Assembly (NCBI GenBank): GCA_029975475.1
Contig: JARKPB010000008.1
Span: forward strand, 496,001 to 560,000
DNA length: 64,000 nt
Direction: 5' to 3'
Source: Anaerolineaceae bacterium
Lineage (GTDB): Bacteria; Chloroflexota; Anaerolineae; Anaerolineales; Anaerolineaceae
Part shown: piece by piece, positions 1 to 8,783 of the stretch
How the letters are laid out: the number at the start of each line of letters is the position of its first letter
Numbering within the stretch: position 1 is the stretch's first letter
Notes under the pieces: model-generated
What the model saw: the letters and a program-made list of their open reading frames with translations, nothing else
The model's database searches: none
What the model was told of the DNA's origin: nothing
Translations under genes and position numbers: made by a program

Positions 1-17
1 CAGCAGGAGATATCTGA

Positions 18-980
18 ATGATTCCTCGCACAAAATTTGCCCTTCTGCCAACGGCGATCGAATCCATGCCGCGGTTAACAGCCGCTCTGAATGGTCCCAG
101 ATTATGGGTGAAACGCGATGATCAAACCGGGCTAGCGATGGGCGGCAATAAGACCCGCAAACTGGAATTTGTCCTGGCGGAAGCGCAGGCTCACGGCGCG
201 CGCACCCTGATCACCGTGGGGGCCGCGCAATCCAACCACGCCCGCCAGACAGCCGCTCTGGCAAAAAAATTTGGGCTGGATTGTATCCTGGTACTTTCAG
301 GCAAAGAGCCAGAGCTTTACACGGGCAATTTATTGCTGGATAAACTCCTTGGGGCTGAGATTATCTGGTCTCGATATGAAGACAGGGAAGACGTCTTGAA
401 GCGTACCTTTGAGGATGCCTGGGCAGCGGGACGCCGGCCTCATTTAATCCCGCTTGGCGCTTCGGACGCGGTGGGGACGATGGGGTATTACTTCGCCTTT
501 CAGGAGATGCTGGAGCAGCAGAAAGATTTCGACTGGATTGTGGTGGCATCTTCATCTGGCGGAACACAGGCGGGCCTCGCCCTCGGTGCGTCAACAGCGG
601 ACTGGCCGGGCAAGGTGCTTGGCATCAGCATTGATCTTCCGCAGCGCGAGCTGCAGGAGAAAGTTGCCAGCCTTGTGAATCAGGCGGCGGATAAATACCT
701 GCTGGATACCGCTTTAAAGCCTGAACAGATTTTGGTGAATGACGATTACCTCGGGGCAGGCTACGGCGTGCTTGGCGAGCGTGAAGTCGAGGCGATTCAG
801 TTATTTGCCCGTTTTGAGGGCATCTTTCTTGATCCGGTTTACACCGGCCGGGCAGCCGCAGGTTTGATTGATCTGATCCGAAAAGGTTTCTTCACGCGGG
901 ACGATCGGGTCCTCTTCTGGCATACGGGCGGGCAGCCAGCATTATTTGGCGACCGCTATACCCTTGAACTGAACCGCTGA
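18..980 (+). CDS. D-cysteine desulfhydrase / ACC deaminase-family PLP enzyme
   Basis: 320-aa fold-type II PLP enzyme of the ACC deaminase / D-cysteine desulfhydrase family. The motif GGNKTRKLEF near residues 42-51 holds the expected Schiff-base lysine (K48), and AAQSNHARQTA near 70 is the family's substrate/phosphate loop. The probable reaction is breakdown of D-cysteine to pyruvate, H2S and ammonia, but ACC deaminase or another D-amino-acid lyase activity cannot be excluded from sequence alone. Length matches the family. An AGGAGA ribosome-binding site lies about 6 nt before the ATG. It ends only 7 nt from the convergent kinase gene. Confidence 0.85.
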   Translation: MIPRTKFALLPTAIESMPRLTAALNGPRLWVKRDDQTGLAMGGNKTRKLEFVLAEAQAHGARTLITVGAAQSNHARQTAALAKKFGLDCILVLSGKEPELYTGNLLLDKLLGAEIIWSRYEDREDVLKRTFEDAWAAGRRPHLIPLGASDAVGTMGYYFAFQEMLEQQKDFDWIVVASSSGGTQAGLALGASTADWPGKVLGISIDLPQRELQEKVASLVNQAADKYLLDTALKPEQILVNDDYLGAGYGVLGEREVEAIQLFARFEGIFLDPVYTGRAAAGLIDLIRKGFFTRDDRVLFWHTGGQPALFGDRYTLELNR

Positions 981-987
981 TTACAAA

Positions 988-2961
988 TCACGGCCGCCAG
1001 GATGGCTGAAAGTCCAGCTCGCTGCCGGTTGTCAGGCGGGTAATCTCGCGGCTGTTGACATTGACTCGATAAAGATCGCCGTCCATCTCATAGACGACAA
1101 AACTGCAGTCTGGAGAGACATCCGGATCATAGAGAAATCCTTTGCCTTCGATCAACCGCTCCGGCAAACCGCTGGTTAAGCCCTGCCGCGTCAGCCAGCG
1201 CTCAGCGGGCGTTTCGACAAAATAAACATACTGACCGTCCGGTGAAATATCCGGCATCAGCGACGGAGACACATTATTGAGGTATCGCTCCCCGGCATTT
1301 GGATTTTCCGCCTTTTCTTTGGGGTTGCGCACATTGATGAAATACACCCCGTTCGCGTTCTGGGCTTCAACCGCATATAAATTTCCATCCGGTGCCAGCG
1401 AGGGATGCCGGTCATAGCGGGCAGACGCGGGCATGCGGCTGGTGGTGTTGGCGGTTAAGTCGCGAAAATAAATAAAGGGTACGATTTTTTGGCCTTCCCT
1501 CAGCGAGGTAAAGGCGAGTTTTTGCCCGTCGGCAGACCAGGCCGGGTTAAAATCGCCGCCTGGAACGGTTTCCACCAGCCGCACCACGGGATTGGTCAGG
1601 GAATCTCCCGAGAACGTGGCGATGTAAATGGATGTGTTTTTATAGATTTCTGCTTTTCCCTGGCAGGGTGAAATAAACGCCAGCCGCGTGCCGTCCGGCG
1701 ACCAGGCCGGCTGACAGGCGCCGTCAACATTGCTGATTAAGAGCGAGATATCTCCGCTGCGGGTATCGAGCAGATAGATCTGAGGCAGGCCGTTTCGGTC
1801 GGAGGCGAAGGCGATCTGCCCCTCGCCGCGGGAATAGCCTGCCGGAAGAGCTGCGGTGGGTTGCTCGGTCGGCTGATCTGTCGGGGTGACCGCTGGAGTG
1901 TCCGTGACCTTTGCGGCAACCGGGCTGCTGGCTGGCAACGTGGGCGCCAGGCTGGCCGCGGGCTGTCCCTTTGGAGATGGAGAGACCAGGAAAAATAAAA
2001 TCACTGCTAGAAGTCCCAGTGCGGCCACGCCTGCTCCAATGAATAGGGCGGGAGATCGGCGCCTGCCAGAGGATGGGGCTGTGGTTGGCAGCGGTTGTTG
2101 AGGCACCGCTCCATACGGTTGCGGAATTGAAGCCGCGCTGGAAACCGGGACGAGAGAGCTGCGCGCAGATTTTAAGGCCGCTGCGAATTCCTGGGCATTC
2201 TGAAAGCGCGCGTTCGGGTCGATTTGCATGGCGCGTTCAATCACTGCTGCGGTATGCTCGCTCACGTTTGGATTGAACGCCCGGATCGGCACCAGCGGCC
2301 TTGCGCCTGTGGCGCGGTTCATCGCGTCTTCAGGTATTTTTCCGGTGAGGGCTGCGTAAAGGGTCGCCCCAAGCGCGTAGATATCCGAACGGGGTTCAGT
2401 TCCCTGTCCATACTGTTCCGGGGGAGCGTACCCGGGTGTCAAACCCTGAGCGCCAACGGTAGTCGCCTGGCCGCTCTGGTCTAATTTCGCCAGTCCAAAA
2501 TCTACCAGCAGGATTTGTCCGCCGGGAGTGATTTTAACATTCCCGGGTTTAATGTCGCGGTGAATAATCGCCGGATTGCGGGAATGGAGATATTCCAGGG
2601 CGCTGCAAACCGCAATCCCGACATCCAGCACCTGCAGCTCAGGCAATCGTTCTTGCTGGGCAATGAGCTGACGGATATCACTGCCCGGGATGAAATCCAT
2701 CACCAGGTACTGCCCTTCGCCTTCAATAATGAAATGATCCGTTACCCTTGGCAGGTTGGGATGGCGCAGACCGGCCAGCAGGGTGGCTTCACGCCGAAAC
2801 TGGCGGGCATGCTCGGCTGAAGTGAAAAAATTTTCTTTGATGGCCATATCAATGCCAAGGCTTTCATCTCTGGCACGATAAACAGCGCCCATCCCGCCTT
2901 TGGCAATCACTTCCGTAATCTGGTAGCGGTCTTTCAGGAATGTGCCGATCTGGAGTGGCAT
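988..2961 (-). CDS. Membrane Ser/Thr protein kinase with TolB-like PD40 sensor domain
   Basis: About 657 aa. The N-terminal Hanks-type kinase has a Gly-rich loop GGMGAV (residues 22-27), Lys42, HRDIKPGN (134-141), DFG (154-156) and an APPEQYG activation segment. A Pro/Ser-rich juxtamembrane region leads to one TM helix (about 304-326), then an extracytoplasmic TPTDQPTEQPT-like linker and PD40/WD40-like repeats (QIAFASDRNG, AWSPDGTRLAF, AWSADGQKLAF). The expected topology is cytoplasmic kinase, outside beta-propeller. The ATG at 2961 is preferred over an in-frame TTG at 2982 because AAGAGG lies just before it and the paralogous upstream kinase begins the same way. It follows that paralogue after 21 nt, so co-transcription is likely. 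Ligand and substrates are unknown. Confidence 0.9.
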   Translation of the reverse strand: MPLQIGTFLKDRYQITEVIAKGGMGAVYRARDESLGIDMAIKENFFTSAEHARQFRREATLLAGLRHPNLPRVTDHFIIEGEGQYLVMDFIPGSDIRQLIAQQERLPELQVLDVGIAVCSALEYLHSRNPAIIHRDIKPGNVKITPGGQILLVDFGLAKLDQSGQATTVGAQGLTPGYAPPEQYGQGTEPRSDIYALGATLYAALTGKIPEDAMNRATGARPLVPIRAFNPNVSEHTAAVIERAMQIDPNARFQNAQEFAAALKSARSSLVPVSSAASIPQPYGAVPQQPLPTTAPSSGRRRSPALFIGAGVAALGLLAVILFFLVSPSPKGQPAASLAPTLPASSPVAAKVTDTPAVTPTDQPTEQPTAALPAGYSRGEGQIAFASDRNGLPQIYLLDTRSGDISLLISNVDGACQPAWSPDGTRLAFISPCQGKAEIYKNTSIYIATFSGDSLTNPVVRLVETVPGGDFNPAWSADGQKLAFTSLREGQKIVPFIYFRDLTANTTSRMPASARYDRHPSLAPDGNLYAVEAQNANGVYFINVRNPKEKAENPNAGERYLNNVSPSLMPDISPDGQYVYFVETPAERWLTRQGLTSGLPERLIEGKGFLYDPDVSPDCSFVVYEMDGDLYRVNVNSREITRLTTGSELDFQPSWRP

Positions 2962-2982
2962 AGCGCCTCTTTCAAAAAACAA

Positions 2983-5076
2983 TTATGGGGTTTGACTTCC
3001 GCCGGGCCGCCAGACGGGTGAAAACTCAAAGCCCGGGTCTTTGGTCAGGCGTACCTGATTTTTACCTTCATGATCCATTACGAAAATATCATGATTTTTG
3101 CCATCCGGCCAGGATTCGTACACATACCATTGGCCGTCAGGCGACAGGTTCACGTCTCGAACCGGGAACGCGATCAAGCCGGGTCCTGGCAGCGGGACGC
3201 GGTATTCTTTTGATCCTTCGCGGTCTTCATAGAACCGTTTTACCAGATACGGCAGACCGCCGCCGGCTTTAGTTTGGGTATAGTAAATGAAGAGCCCATC
3301 CGCAGACCACTGTGGGTCGTAATTATCAAAGTTGCCGCTGCGGCTGTACTGCCAGGCTGGTTGCCCGTTGGTTGGTAAAATCCAAACCTGCAAACTGGTG
3401 CTGACTCGTGAGACGGCGATATTTTTCCCGCTCGGGTCCCAGGCAGGGTTTTTCTCTGACTGGGGAGTATTGGAGAGTTCTTCAATTTTACCGCTGGTGA
3501 GGTCGATGACAAAAACGTGTTCTTTGCCAGTGCGCAGAGAGGTGAATGCCAGGGCTTTGCCGTCTGGCGACCAATCGGGGTCGTAATCCCCTGCGGTAGA
3601 ACTTCCCGGCATCTGCTGTAAACCGCTGCCGTCAGCGTTGATGATATAAATGCTGGCTTCCGGATATTTATCACTGCGCTGCAGGCAGGGTGAAATAAAC
3701 GCCAGTTTGCTGCCGTCAGGCGACCAGTCTGGCTGGCAGGCGCCTTTTTCCATGTTCGTGATCTGACGCAGGTTGTTCCCGGAGGAATCCATCAGCCAGA
3801 TCTGGAAAATCCCGCTGCGGTTGGTTGCGAATGCGATCTCGCCGTAACTACCTCCCAGAGGGGTGGGGGAAGGGGTCCGGGTGATTGTTGGGGTCGCGCT
3901 GCTTTGAATCGTCGGATCAGGGGTCGCGGTCGCGGCAGCCGCCATGAGGGTCGCGGTGGGCGCCGGCACGGTCGCGGTTGGCGCTTGCGTCGGGGTGGGC
4001 TGGGGCGCGAAACGACTCATCAAAGCCAGCGGCAATTCTGGCTGCAGAAAGATCAGGCTGGCTGTAACCGCCAGCAGGGAAACAATGATCGCGAAAGCAG
4101 TCAATCGGCGGCGGCGAATCCGGCGGGATCGGGAACTGCGGTTGCGGCTGGCCGGCAGGTTGGAAACCATGGGTTTGCTGGGCGGTTTTTCACCGCTGGC
4201 GCCGTCTGAAGAAACCTCTTCGGGCGGCGGCGAGACAAAGATTTCTTCGGTTAATAGATGCGTCAGTTCACCCGCGTCCAACAGCGCTCTTCGGAACTCT
4301 CGGGCAGTCTGGTAGCGGTCATCTGGCTCGACCTGCAGAGCCTTTTCGATGACAGCTGCCAGTTTTTTATTGACTTTTGGCGCGAGTTTCCGAACCGGAG
4401 TCAGGTCAACTTTTCCAGTGGCGCGGTCAAGACCATCTTCTGGAATGGTTCCGGTTAAAGCTGCGTACAAGGTGGCGCCAAGTGAATAAATATCCGAGCG
4501 TTCGTCTGTGTGGGCGGTGCCGTATTGCTCGGGCGGTGAATATCCCGGAGTCATCGCGCGCGCGCCGGTTGTGGTATTTTGAGAGTTTTCCTCAATGACT
4601 TTTACCAGTCCAAAATCGACCAGGACCACGGTGCCCTGCGGGGTAATTTTGATATTACCCGGTTTGATGTCGCGGTGCAGTACCTGGGGATTGCGGGAAT
4701 GGAGATAATCAAGCGCGTCGCAGATGGCTGAGCCAATCAGAATCACATCCCGGTCAGAGACTGAGCCAGCGCGTTCAATCCTCTGGCGCAGGTCTTCCCC
4801 TTCGATGTAATCCATGACCATGTACTGGCCCTGGGAGTCTACGGAATAGAAATCAATCACCCGGGGAAGGCTGGGGTGTTTGAGGAGAGCCATGGTCTTG
4901 GCTTCGCGCTCAAACTGGCGGGCGTACTCAACCGTTAAAAACAGATTTTCTTTGACCGCCACCTGTATCCCGAGGCGCTCATCCTGGGCGCGGTAGACAG
5001 CGCCCATTCCACCCTGCCCTAAGATTGACAGGATCCGGTAGCGGTTTTCGAAGAGAGTGCCAATGTTGAGTGCCAT
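2983..5076 (-). CDS. Membrane Ser/Thr protein kinase with TolB-like PD40 sensor domain (paralogue)
   Basis: About 697 aa with the same architecture as its downstream neighbour: kinase domain with GQGGMGAVYRA, Lys42, HRDIKPGN near 134 and DFG near 154; a basic stretch (SRSRRIRRRR); one TM helix (about 325-344); a Thr/Pro linker; then PD40 repeats (EIAFATNRSG, DWSPDGSKLAF, DWSPDGKALAF, QWSADGLFIYY). The ATG at 5076 is chosen over a TTG at 5127 because that TTG lies inside the -35 hexamer of a good promoter whose -10 sits 19 nt before the ATG. The pair looks like a tandem duplication that has diverged, possibly to sense different external signals. Confidence 0.9.
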   Translation of the reverse strand: MALNIGTLFENRYRILSILGQGGMGAVYRAQDERLGIQVAVKENLFLTVEYARQFEREAKTMALLKHPSLPRVIDFYSVDSQGQYMVMDYIEGEDLRQRIERAGSVSDRDVILIGSAICDALDYLHSRNPQVLHRDIKPGNIKITPQGTVVLVDFGLVKVIEENSQNTTTGARAMTPGYSPPEQYGTAHTDERSDIYSLGATLYAALTGTIPEDGLDRATGKVDLTPVRKLAPKVNKKLAAVIEKALQVEPDDRYQTAREFRRALLDAGELTHLLTEEIFVSPPPEEVSSDGASGEKPPSKPMVSNLPASRNRSSRSRRIRRRRLTAFAIIVSLLAVTASLIFLQPELPLALMSRFAPQPTPTQAPTATVPAPTATLMAAAATATPDPTIQSSATPTITRTPSPTPLGGSYGEIAFATNRSGIFQIWLMDSSGNNLRQITNMEKGACQPDWSPDGSKLAFISPCLQRSDKYPEASIYIINADGSGLQQMPGSSTAGDYDPDWSPDGKALAFTSLRTGKEHVFVIDLTSGKIEELSNTPQSEKNPAWDPSGKNIAVSRVSTSLQVWILPTNGQPAWQYSRSGNFDNYDPQWSADGLFIYYTQTKAGGGLPYLVKRFYEDREGSKEYRVPLPGPGLIAFPVRDVNLSPDGQWYVYESWPDGKNHDIFVMDHEGKNQVRLTKDPGFEFSPVWRPGGSQTP

Positions 5077-5095
5077 AGACAGGAAAACTGTTTTG

Positions 5096-5124
5096 ATTGT
5101 ACTCAAGAAGAAAGGTTCATGCAA
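5096..5124 (-). promoter_or_regulatory. Sigma70-type promoter of the tandem kinase operon
   Basis: On the minus strand TTGCAT, a 17-nt spacer, then TACAAT. The -10 ends 19 nt before the ATG at 5076. Its position settles the start choice of the first kinase. Confidence 0.6.
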
Positions 5125-5189
5125 CAAAACCGGACAGAGAGAATGAATCTGTAATTGCTTTGTAATCTTTCTACAGAGAAGCGAATTTT

Positions 5190-5217
5190 TTGTCAGCCCA
5201 CCTGGACGTGCTATAAT
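5190..5217 (+). promoter_or_regulatory. Sigma70-type promoter with extended -10
   Basis: TTGTCA, 16-nt spacer, TATAAT, with TGC directly before the -10 (extended -10). It lies 24 nt before the ATG of the membrane protein at 5242 and diverges from the kinase promoter. Confidence 0.65.
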
Positions 5218-5241
5218 TCCAGCATTGGTCAGGGTTTCCCT

Positions 5242-6069
5242 ATGAATTTAGATATCCGTACCGGTGTTCAGGCTGCTTTTTATTTATCCTTGCTGGGTGT
5301 GGTTCTGGCCGTTTGGCTGGCGGTTCGGCGGTTTAAGGCGGCTCAAAAATTGCTGTATTTTAGAAAACGCCAGGAAATGACCGGGCGCGGCTGGCGAACC
5401 GTCCTTTTCGCGATCCTTCTTGCCGGGGCGGCTGTTTTCTTTAACCGCTTCGCGGAACCAATTGCGTACCAGTATTTTCCACCCTCTCCAACGGTGACCC
5501 AAACACCGACAATCACTCTGACTCCTTCGATGACCGTAACCCCGTCCATTACTCTCACTCCGACCATCACCAATACACCGTCGGTTACCAATACCCCCTC
5601 CATTCCCGAGGAGATCCTTTCAGGGTTTTTGACCACTGTGTCCCCGGATCAGAACGCCGTCTTCAGTCCGCTGGTGTTTGGACGCCAGCTGAATAAGTCC
5701 AATCAACCTCTGCAACCGGCGAGCGAGTTCAAGCTGCCGATTAAAATCCTGTACGGCTCGTTTAGTTTTGACAAAATGACCAACGGCTCCCAGTGGACAG
5801 CCCTTTGGTACCGGGGAGCGGAACTCGTCTGCGTCGAATCACTGATCTGGGACGGCGGGTCGGGCGGTTACGGCTATACCGAATGCAGCCCGGAGAGCGG
5901 TCAGTGGCAGCCGGGTGAGTATGTGGTTCAAATATTTGTCGGGACCACCTTCAAGACTTCGGGTAATTTTGTCGTCCTGGGAGACGGCCCGACCCCCACT
6001 GTATCTTTGACACCGACACTGGCAGCGACGCCCGGTCTGACGCCGGCCGTCAGCCCCTCATCTCCCTGA
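5242..6069 (+). CDS. Membrane-anchored protein with Thr/Pro-rich linker, function unknown
   Basis: 275 aa. Two N-terminal TM helices (residues about 10-28 and 54-70) are followed by a long linker of repeated TPT/TPS units, a compact beta-rich domain (about 125-245) and a second short Thr/Pro tail. The start at 5242 has AGGG 7 nt upstream and matches the promoter at 5190-5217; an upstream in-frame start at 5155 would precede that promoter. The folded part is not recognised. Its position, divergent from two kinases that also use Thr/Pro linkers, suggests a cell-surface role. It abuts psuG tail to tail. Confidence 0.7.
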   Translation: MNLDIRTGVQAAFYLSLLGVVLAVWLAVRRFKAAQKLLYFRKRQEMTGRGWRTVLFAILLAGAAVFFNRFAEPIAYQYFPPSPTVTQTPTITLTPSMTVTPSITLTPTITNTPSVTNTPSIPEEILSGFLTTVSPDQNAVFSPLVFGRQLNKSNQPLQPASEFKLPIKILYGSFSFDKMTNGSQWTALWYRGAELVCVESLIWDGGSGGYGYTECSPESGQWQPGEYVVQIFVGTTFKTSGNFVVLGDGPTPTVSLTPTLAATPGLTPAVSPSSP

Positions 6070-6993
6070 TTAGATATCCTTCTGTGCCAGTTTGAAGGCG
6101 GCTGCCCTGGCGATCTGCGCGCCCAGGCGGGCGTTGTTTTCCAGAAGGGCAAGATTGGCGCGCAGACTATCGCCGCCAGTCAAAATTTTCATTTGCTCCA
6201 GCAGATACGGGGTCATATCGGATCCTTCGATTCCCTTTTCAGCCGCCTGACGGATCGCCTGCTCAATGATTGGATTGATTTTCTCAAACGGCAGCGCTGC
6301 CTTTTCGGGCGGCGGGTTGGCGATCAGGATGGCATTCTCCAGCCCGAGCTGCCATTGCGCCTGAGCCAGACGGGCAATTTCCTCCGGGCTGTTCAACCGC
6401 AGATGGGCAGGAATGCTGCTTTCGCGTGAGTAGAAAGCCGGCAATTCGTCCGACTGGTAGGCCGCGACGGGCACTCCCAGTGTTTCCAGCAGCTCAAAGG
6501 TCGCTTTGAGATCGAGGATCGCTTTTGCGCCGGCGCAGACGACAATCAGCGGATTGCGGCTCAATTCCAGCAGGTCAGCGGAGATATCGTACGCTGCGTG
6601 GCGGTGAACCCCGCCAATTCCGCCGGTTGCGAATACTTTGATTCCCGCCCTGCGGGCGATGATCAGCGTCCCGGCGACGGTCGTGCCTCCGGATAATTTT
6701 TGAGCGCAGACAAATGCCAGATCGCGCCGGCTGATTTTTCGCGCATCTTCGGCGGCTGCCAGCGCTTCTCGTTCCTGAGCGTTCATGCCGACAATAATTT
6801 GCCCATTCAGAACACCAATTGTGGCCGGTATGGCTCCTTCTGCGCGGATGGCTGTTTCAATCGAATCAGCCATTTGCAGGTTTTCAGGCCAGGGCAGGCC
6901 GTGGGTGATGACCGTTGTTTCCAGCGCCACCAGGGGTTGATGGCTGTGTAGCGCTTCTTGAATTTCCGGGTGGATCCGCATGGAAAGATCCAT
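6070..6993 (-). CDS. psuG: Pseudouridine-5'-phosphate glycosidase
   Basis: 307 aa, full length for PsuG (IndA family), which reversibly cleaves pseudouridine 5'-phosphate to uracil and ribose 5-phosphate. Recognisable family features are ALETTVITHGLPWPEN near the N-terminus, GVLNGQIIVG, KLSGGTTVAGT and VFATGGIGGVHR (metal/sugar-phosphate region), and NPLIVVCAGAKAILD with a conserved lysine. AGGAGG lies about 6 nt before the ATG. No psuK kinase is adjacent. It diverges from the proline dehydrogenase gene with an 87-nt gap. Confidence 0.93.
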   Translation of the reverse strand: MDLSMRIHPEIQEALHSHQPLVALETTVITHGLPWPENLQMADSIETAIRAEGAIPATIGVLNGQIIVGMNAQEREALAAAEDARKISRRDLAFVCAQKLSGGTTVAGTLIIARRAGIKVFATGGIGGVHRHAAYDISADLLELSRNPLIVVCAGAKAILDLKATFELLETLGVPVAAYQSDELPAFYSRESSIPAHLRLNSPEEIARLAQAQWQLGLENAILIANPPPEKAALPFEKINPIIEQAIRQAAEKGIEGSDMTPYLLEQMKILTGGDSLRANLALLENNARLGAQIARAAAFKLAQKDI

Positions 6994-7080
6994 CTTGAGC
7001 CTCCTGCCTGTAAGATGTCGGCTTATTGGATGAATTATGTTAGAATTTATTTTACTTTTGCTTCCAAAAAAGGTGGAAAA

Positions 7081-8034
7081 ATGCTGCGCGCATTTTTTAT
7101 TTCCCTCTCAAAAGCCAGCTGGGCGCAACGTTCAATCTCGCGCCTCGGCTTTGCCCGCCGGGCCTCCCGGCGATTTGTCGCCGGCGAAACCCTGGAGGAA
7201 GCGATCCGGGCGGTCGAGGACCTTAATCGGGAAGGATTGGTCGCCACTCTGGATCATCTGGGGGAAAACACTGCCAAAGCGGAAGATGCCGTTGGCGCTG
7301 CCCAGGAAGTGCTGGAATTGATCGAAGCCATCCATCTTTCCGGGGTAAAGGCGAATGTTTCCATAAAATTGAGCCAGCTGGGGATTAACCTGAATGAGGA
7401 TCTGTGCCGCGATTTGTATCTGAAAATCCTTGAATCAGCCCGCAACAGCGGCAATTTTATTCGCGTGGACATGGAAGACAGCTCCCTGACGCAAAAAACC
7501 ATCAATATGGTGCTGTCTGCCGTCCGCAGCGGGTACACGAACACCGGGATTGTGATTCAAGCCTACCTGCGGCGCAGCTGCGAGGACATTCAAACTCTGA
7601 TCGCCAGTAATATTCCGGTGCGCCTGTGTAAAGGCGCGTACAAAGAACCTGCGAATATCGCTTTTGCGACAATGGATGAGGTCAACCGCAGCTACGATGA
7701 CCTGGCGGAAACGCTGATGACGGCGGGCGCGCGCTGGATATATGCCAGCGCGGATCCGCGCTGGCCTGCGTTCGCTGCTTTCGCGACCCATGATGAGCGC
7801 CGTATTGACCATATTCGCCGCCTCGAGCCGGCTTTAAGCGCCAGACGCGAATGGTTTGAATTCCAGATGTTGTACGGTATTCGCCGGGATTTACAAAAGG
7901 CATTAACGGCTTCTGGCTACACTGTGCGGGTCTATGTTCCCTACGGCACCCACTGGTACCCGTATTTCATGCGCCGTCTGGCTGAACGTCCGGCGAATGT
8001 CTGGTTTTTTATAAAGAACCTTTTCCGGAGTTAG
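7081..8034 (+). CDS. Proline dehydrogenase
   Basis: 317-aa monofunctional PRODH (FAD-dependent TIM barrel), oxidising proline to delta-1-pyrroline-5-carboxylate. Typical segments are NVSIKLSQLG, FIRVDMEDSS, IVIQAYLRRS, RLCKGAYKEP and a C-terminal YVPYGTHWYPYFMRRLAERP motif that binds substrate and FAD. The start at 7081 follows AGGTGG at about 5 nt; a longer upstream reading would enter the divergent psuG leader. A possible extended -10 (TGTTAGAAT) lies at 7038-7046. The next gene starts 2 nt after the stop, so an operon is likely. Confidence 0.93.
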   Translation: MLRAFFISLSKASWAQRSISRLGFARRASRRFVAGETLEEAIRAVEDLNREGLVATLDHLGENTAKAEDAVGAAQEVLELIEAIHLSGVKANVSIKLSQLGINLNEDLCRDLYLKILESARNSGNFIRVDMEDSSLTQKTINMVLSAVRSGYTNTGIVIQAYLRRSCEDIQTLIASNIPVRLCKGAYKEPANIAFATMDEVNRSYDDLAETLMTAGARWIYASADPRWPAFAAFATHDERRIDHIRRLEPALSARREWFEFQMLYGIRRDLQKALTASGYTVRVYVPYGTHWYPYFMRRLAERPANVWFFIKNLFRS

Positions 8035-8036
8035 TC

Positions 8037-8774
8037 ATGGCGGGTTACCTCCAGCCCGAAGAAAAAATCGCTCTGGTGACCGGTTCGGCGCGAAGAATTG
8101 GCCGGGCAATCGCGCTGAGGCTGGCTGACCGCGGGTACGCGTTGTATCTGCATTACAATACCTCTGAGACACAGGTTCGGGAATTACAACACCAAATTGA
8201 TGAAGCCGGCGGTAAATCCTGGATGGTTCAGGCGGATTTAACCGACCCGGTGCAAATTGAGGCTTTGTTTCATCAAATCGAATCCAGCAGCAGCTACCTG
8301 GATGTTTTGGTTAATTGTGCGGCGGTGATGACAAGAGGAGATTGGGCTTCGCAAAGCGTGGAGGCCTGGGATTCGGTGATGAACCTGAATTTACGCGCGC
8401 CTTGGCTTTGCGCCCGGCGGGCGGCAGCGCTGATGCGGTCCGACGGGGTTATCATTAATATTAGCGATGCGGGGGTTGGCAATCTCTGGCCGAATTATCT
8501 GGCGTATTCGATCAGTAAAAATGGTCTGGAAATGCTAACTCGCCTGCTCGCCAAATCGCTGGCTCCCAGAATCCGGGTCAACGCGGTTGCGCCGGGTTTG
8601 TCGCTGCCCGTGGAAAATTTTCCGTCAGATAAGTGGCAGCGGCTCGTTCGCCGGTTGCCGCTTCAGCGCGAAAGTCCGCCGGAAGATATCGCCGCCGCCG
8701 TCCTGGCGCTGGTTGACAATCCTTCCATCACCGGGCAGATCCTGGCTGTCGATAGTGGTTATACGTTGATATAA
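8037..8774 (+). CDS. SDR-family oxidoreductase, pteridine-reductase-like
   Basis: 245-aa short-chain dehydrogenase. The cofactor motif is TGSARRIGRAIA rather than the usual TGxxxGIG; the Arg-Arg form is typical of FolM/pteridine-reductase-like SDRs using NADPH. The catalytic Tyr/Lys are in YLAYSISKNGLEML and the Asn-containing VNCAAV segment is present. The C-terminal GQILAVDSGYTL is typical. It may supply reduced pterin, which would fit the two MoeA genes downstream only loosely. It starts 2 nt after the PRODH stop. Confidence 0.8.
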   Translation: MAGYLQPEEKIALVTGSARRIGRAIALRLADRGYALYLHYNTSETQVRELQHQIDEAGGKSWMVQADLTDPVQIEALFHQIESSSSYLDVLVNCAAVMTRGDWASQSVEAWDSVMNLNLRAPWLCARRAAALMRSDGVIINISDAGVGNLWPNYLAYSISKNGLEMLTRLLAKSLAPRIRVNAVAPGLSLPVENFPSDKWQRLVRRLPLQRESPPEDIAAAVLALVDNPSITGQILAVDSGYTLI

Positions 8775-8775
8775 T
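8770..8775 (+). promoter_or_regulatory. Candidate -10 box for a leaderless downstream transcript
   Basis: TATAAT overlaps the stop codon of the SDR gene and ends 8 nt before the ATG at 8784. That ATG has no Shine-Dalgarno sequence. The -35 is weak, so this is tentative. Confidence 0.35.
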
Positions 8776-8783
8776 GGTGCCAT

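Noticed and set aside
3904-4315. Arg/Gly-rich plus-strand reading frames opposite the kinase gene
   Set aside because: They are antisense shadows of the Thr/Pro/Ala-rich linker and TM region of the kinase.
5480-5610. Tandem repeat region with TPT units as a CRISPR-like or satellite repeat
   Set aside because: The repeats are in frame, irregular and encode a Thr/Pro linker like those in other exported proteins here.
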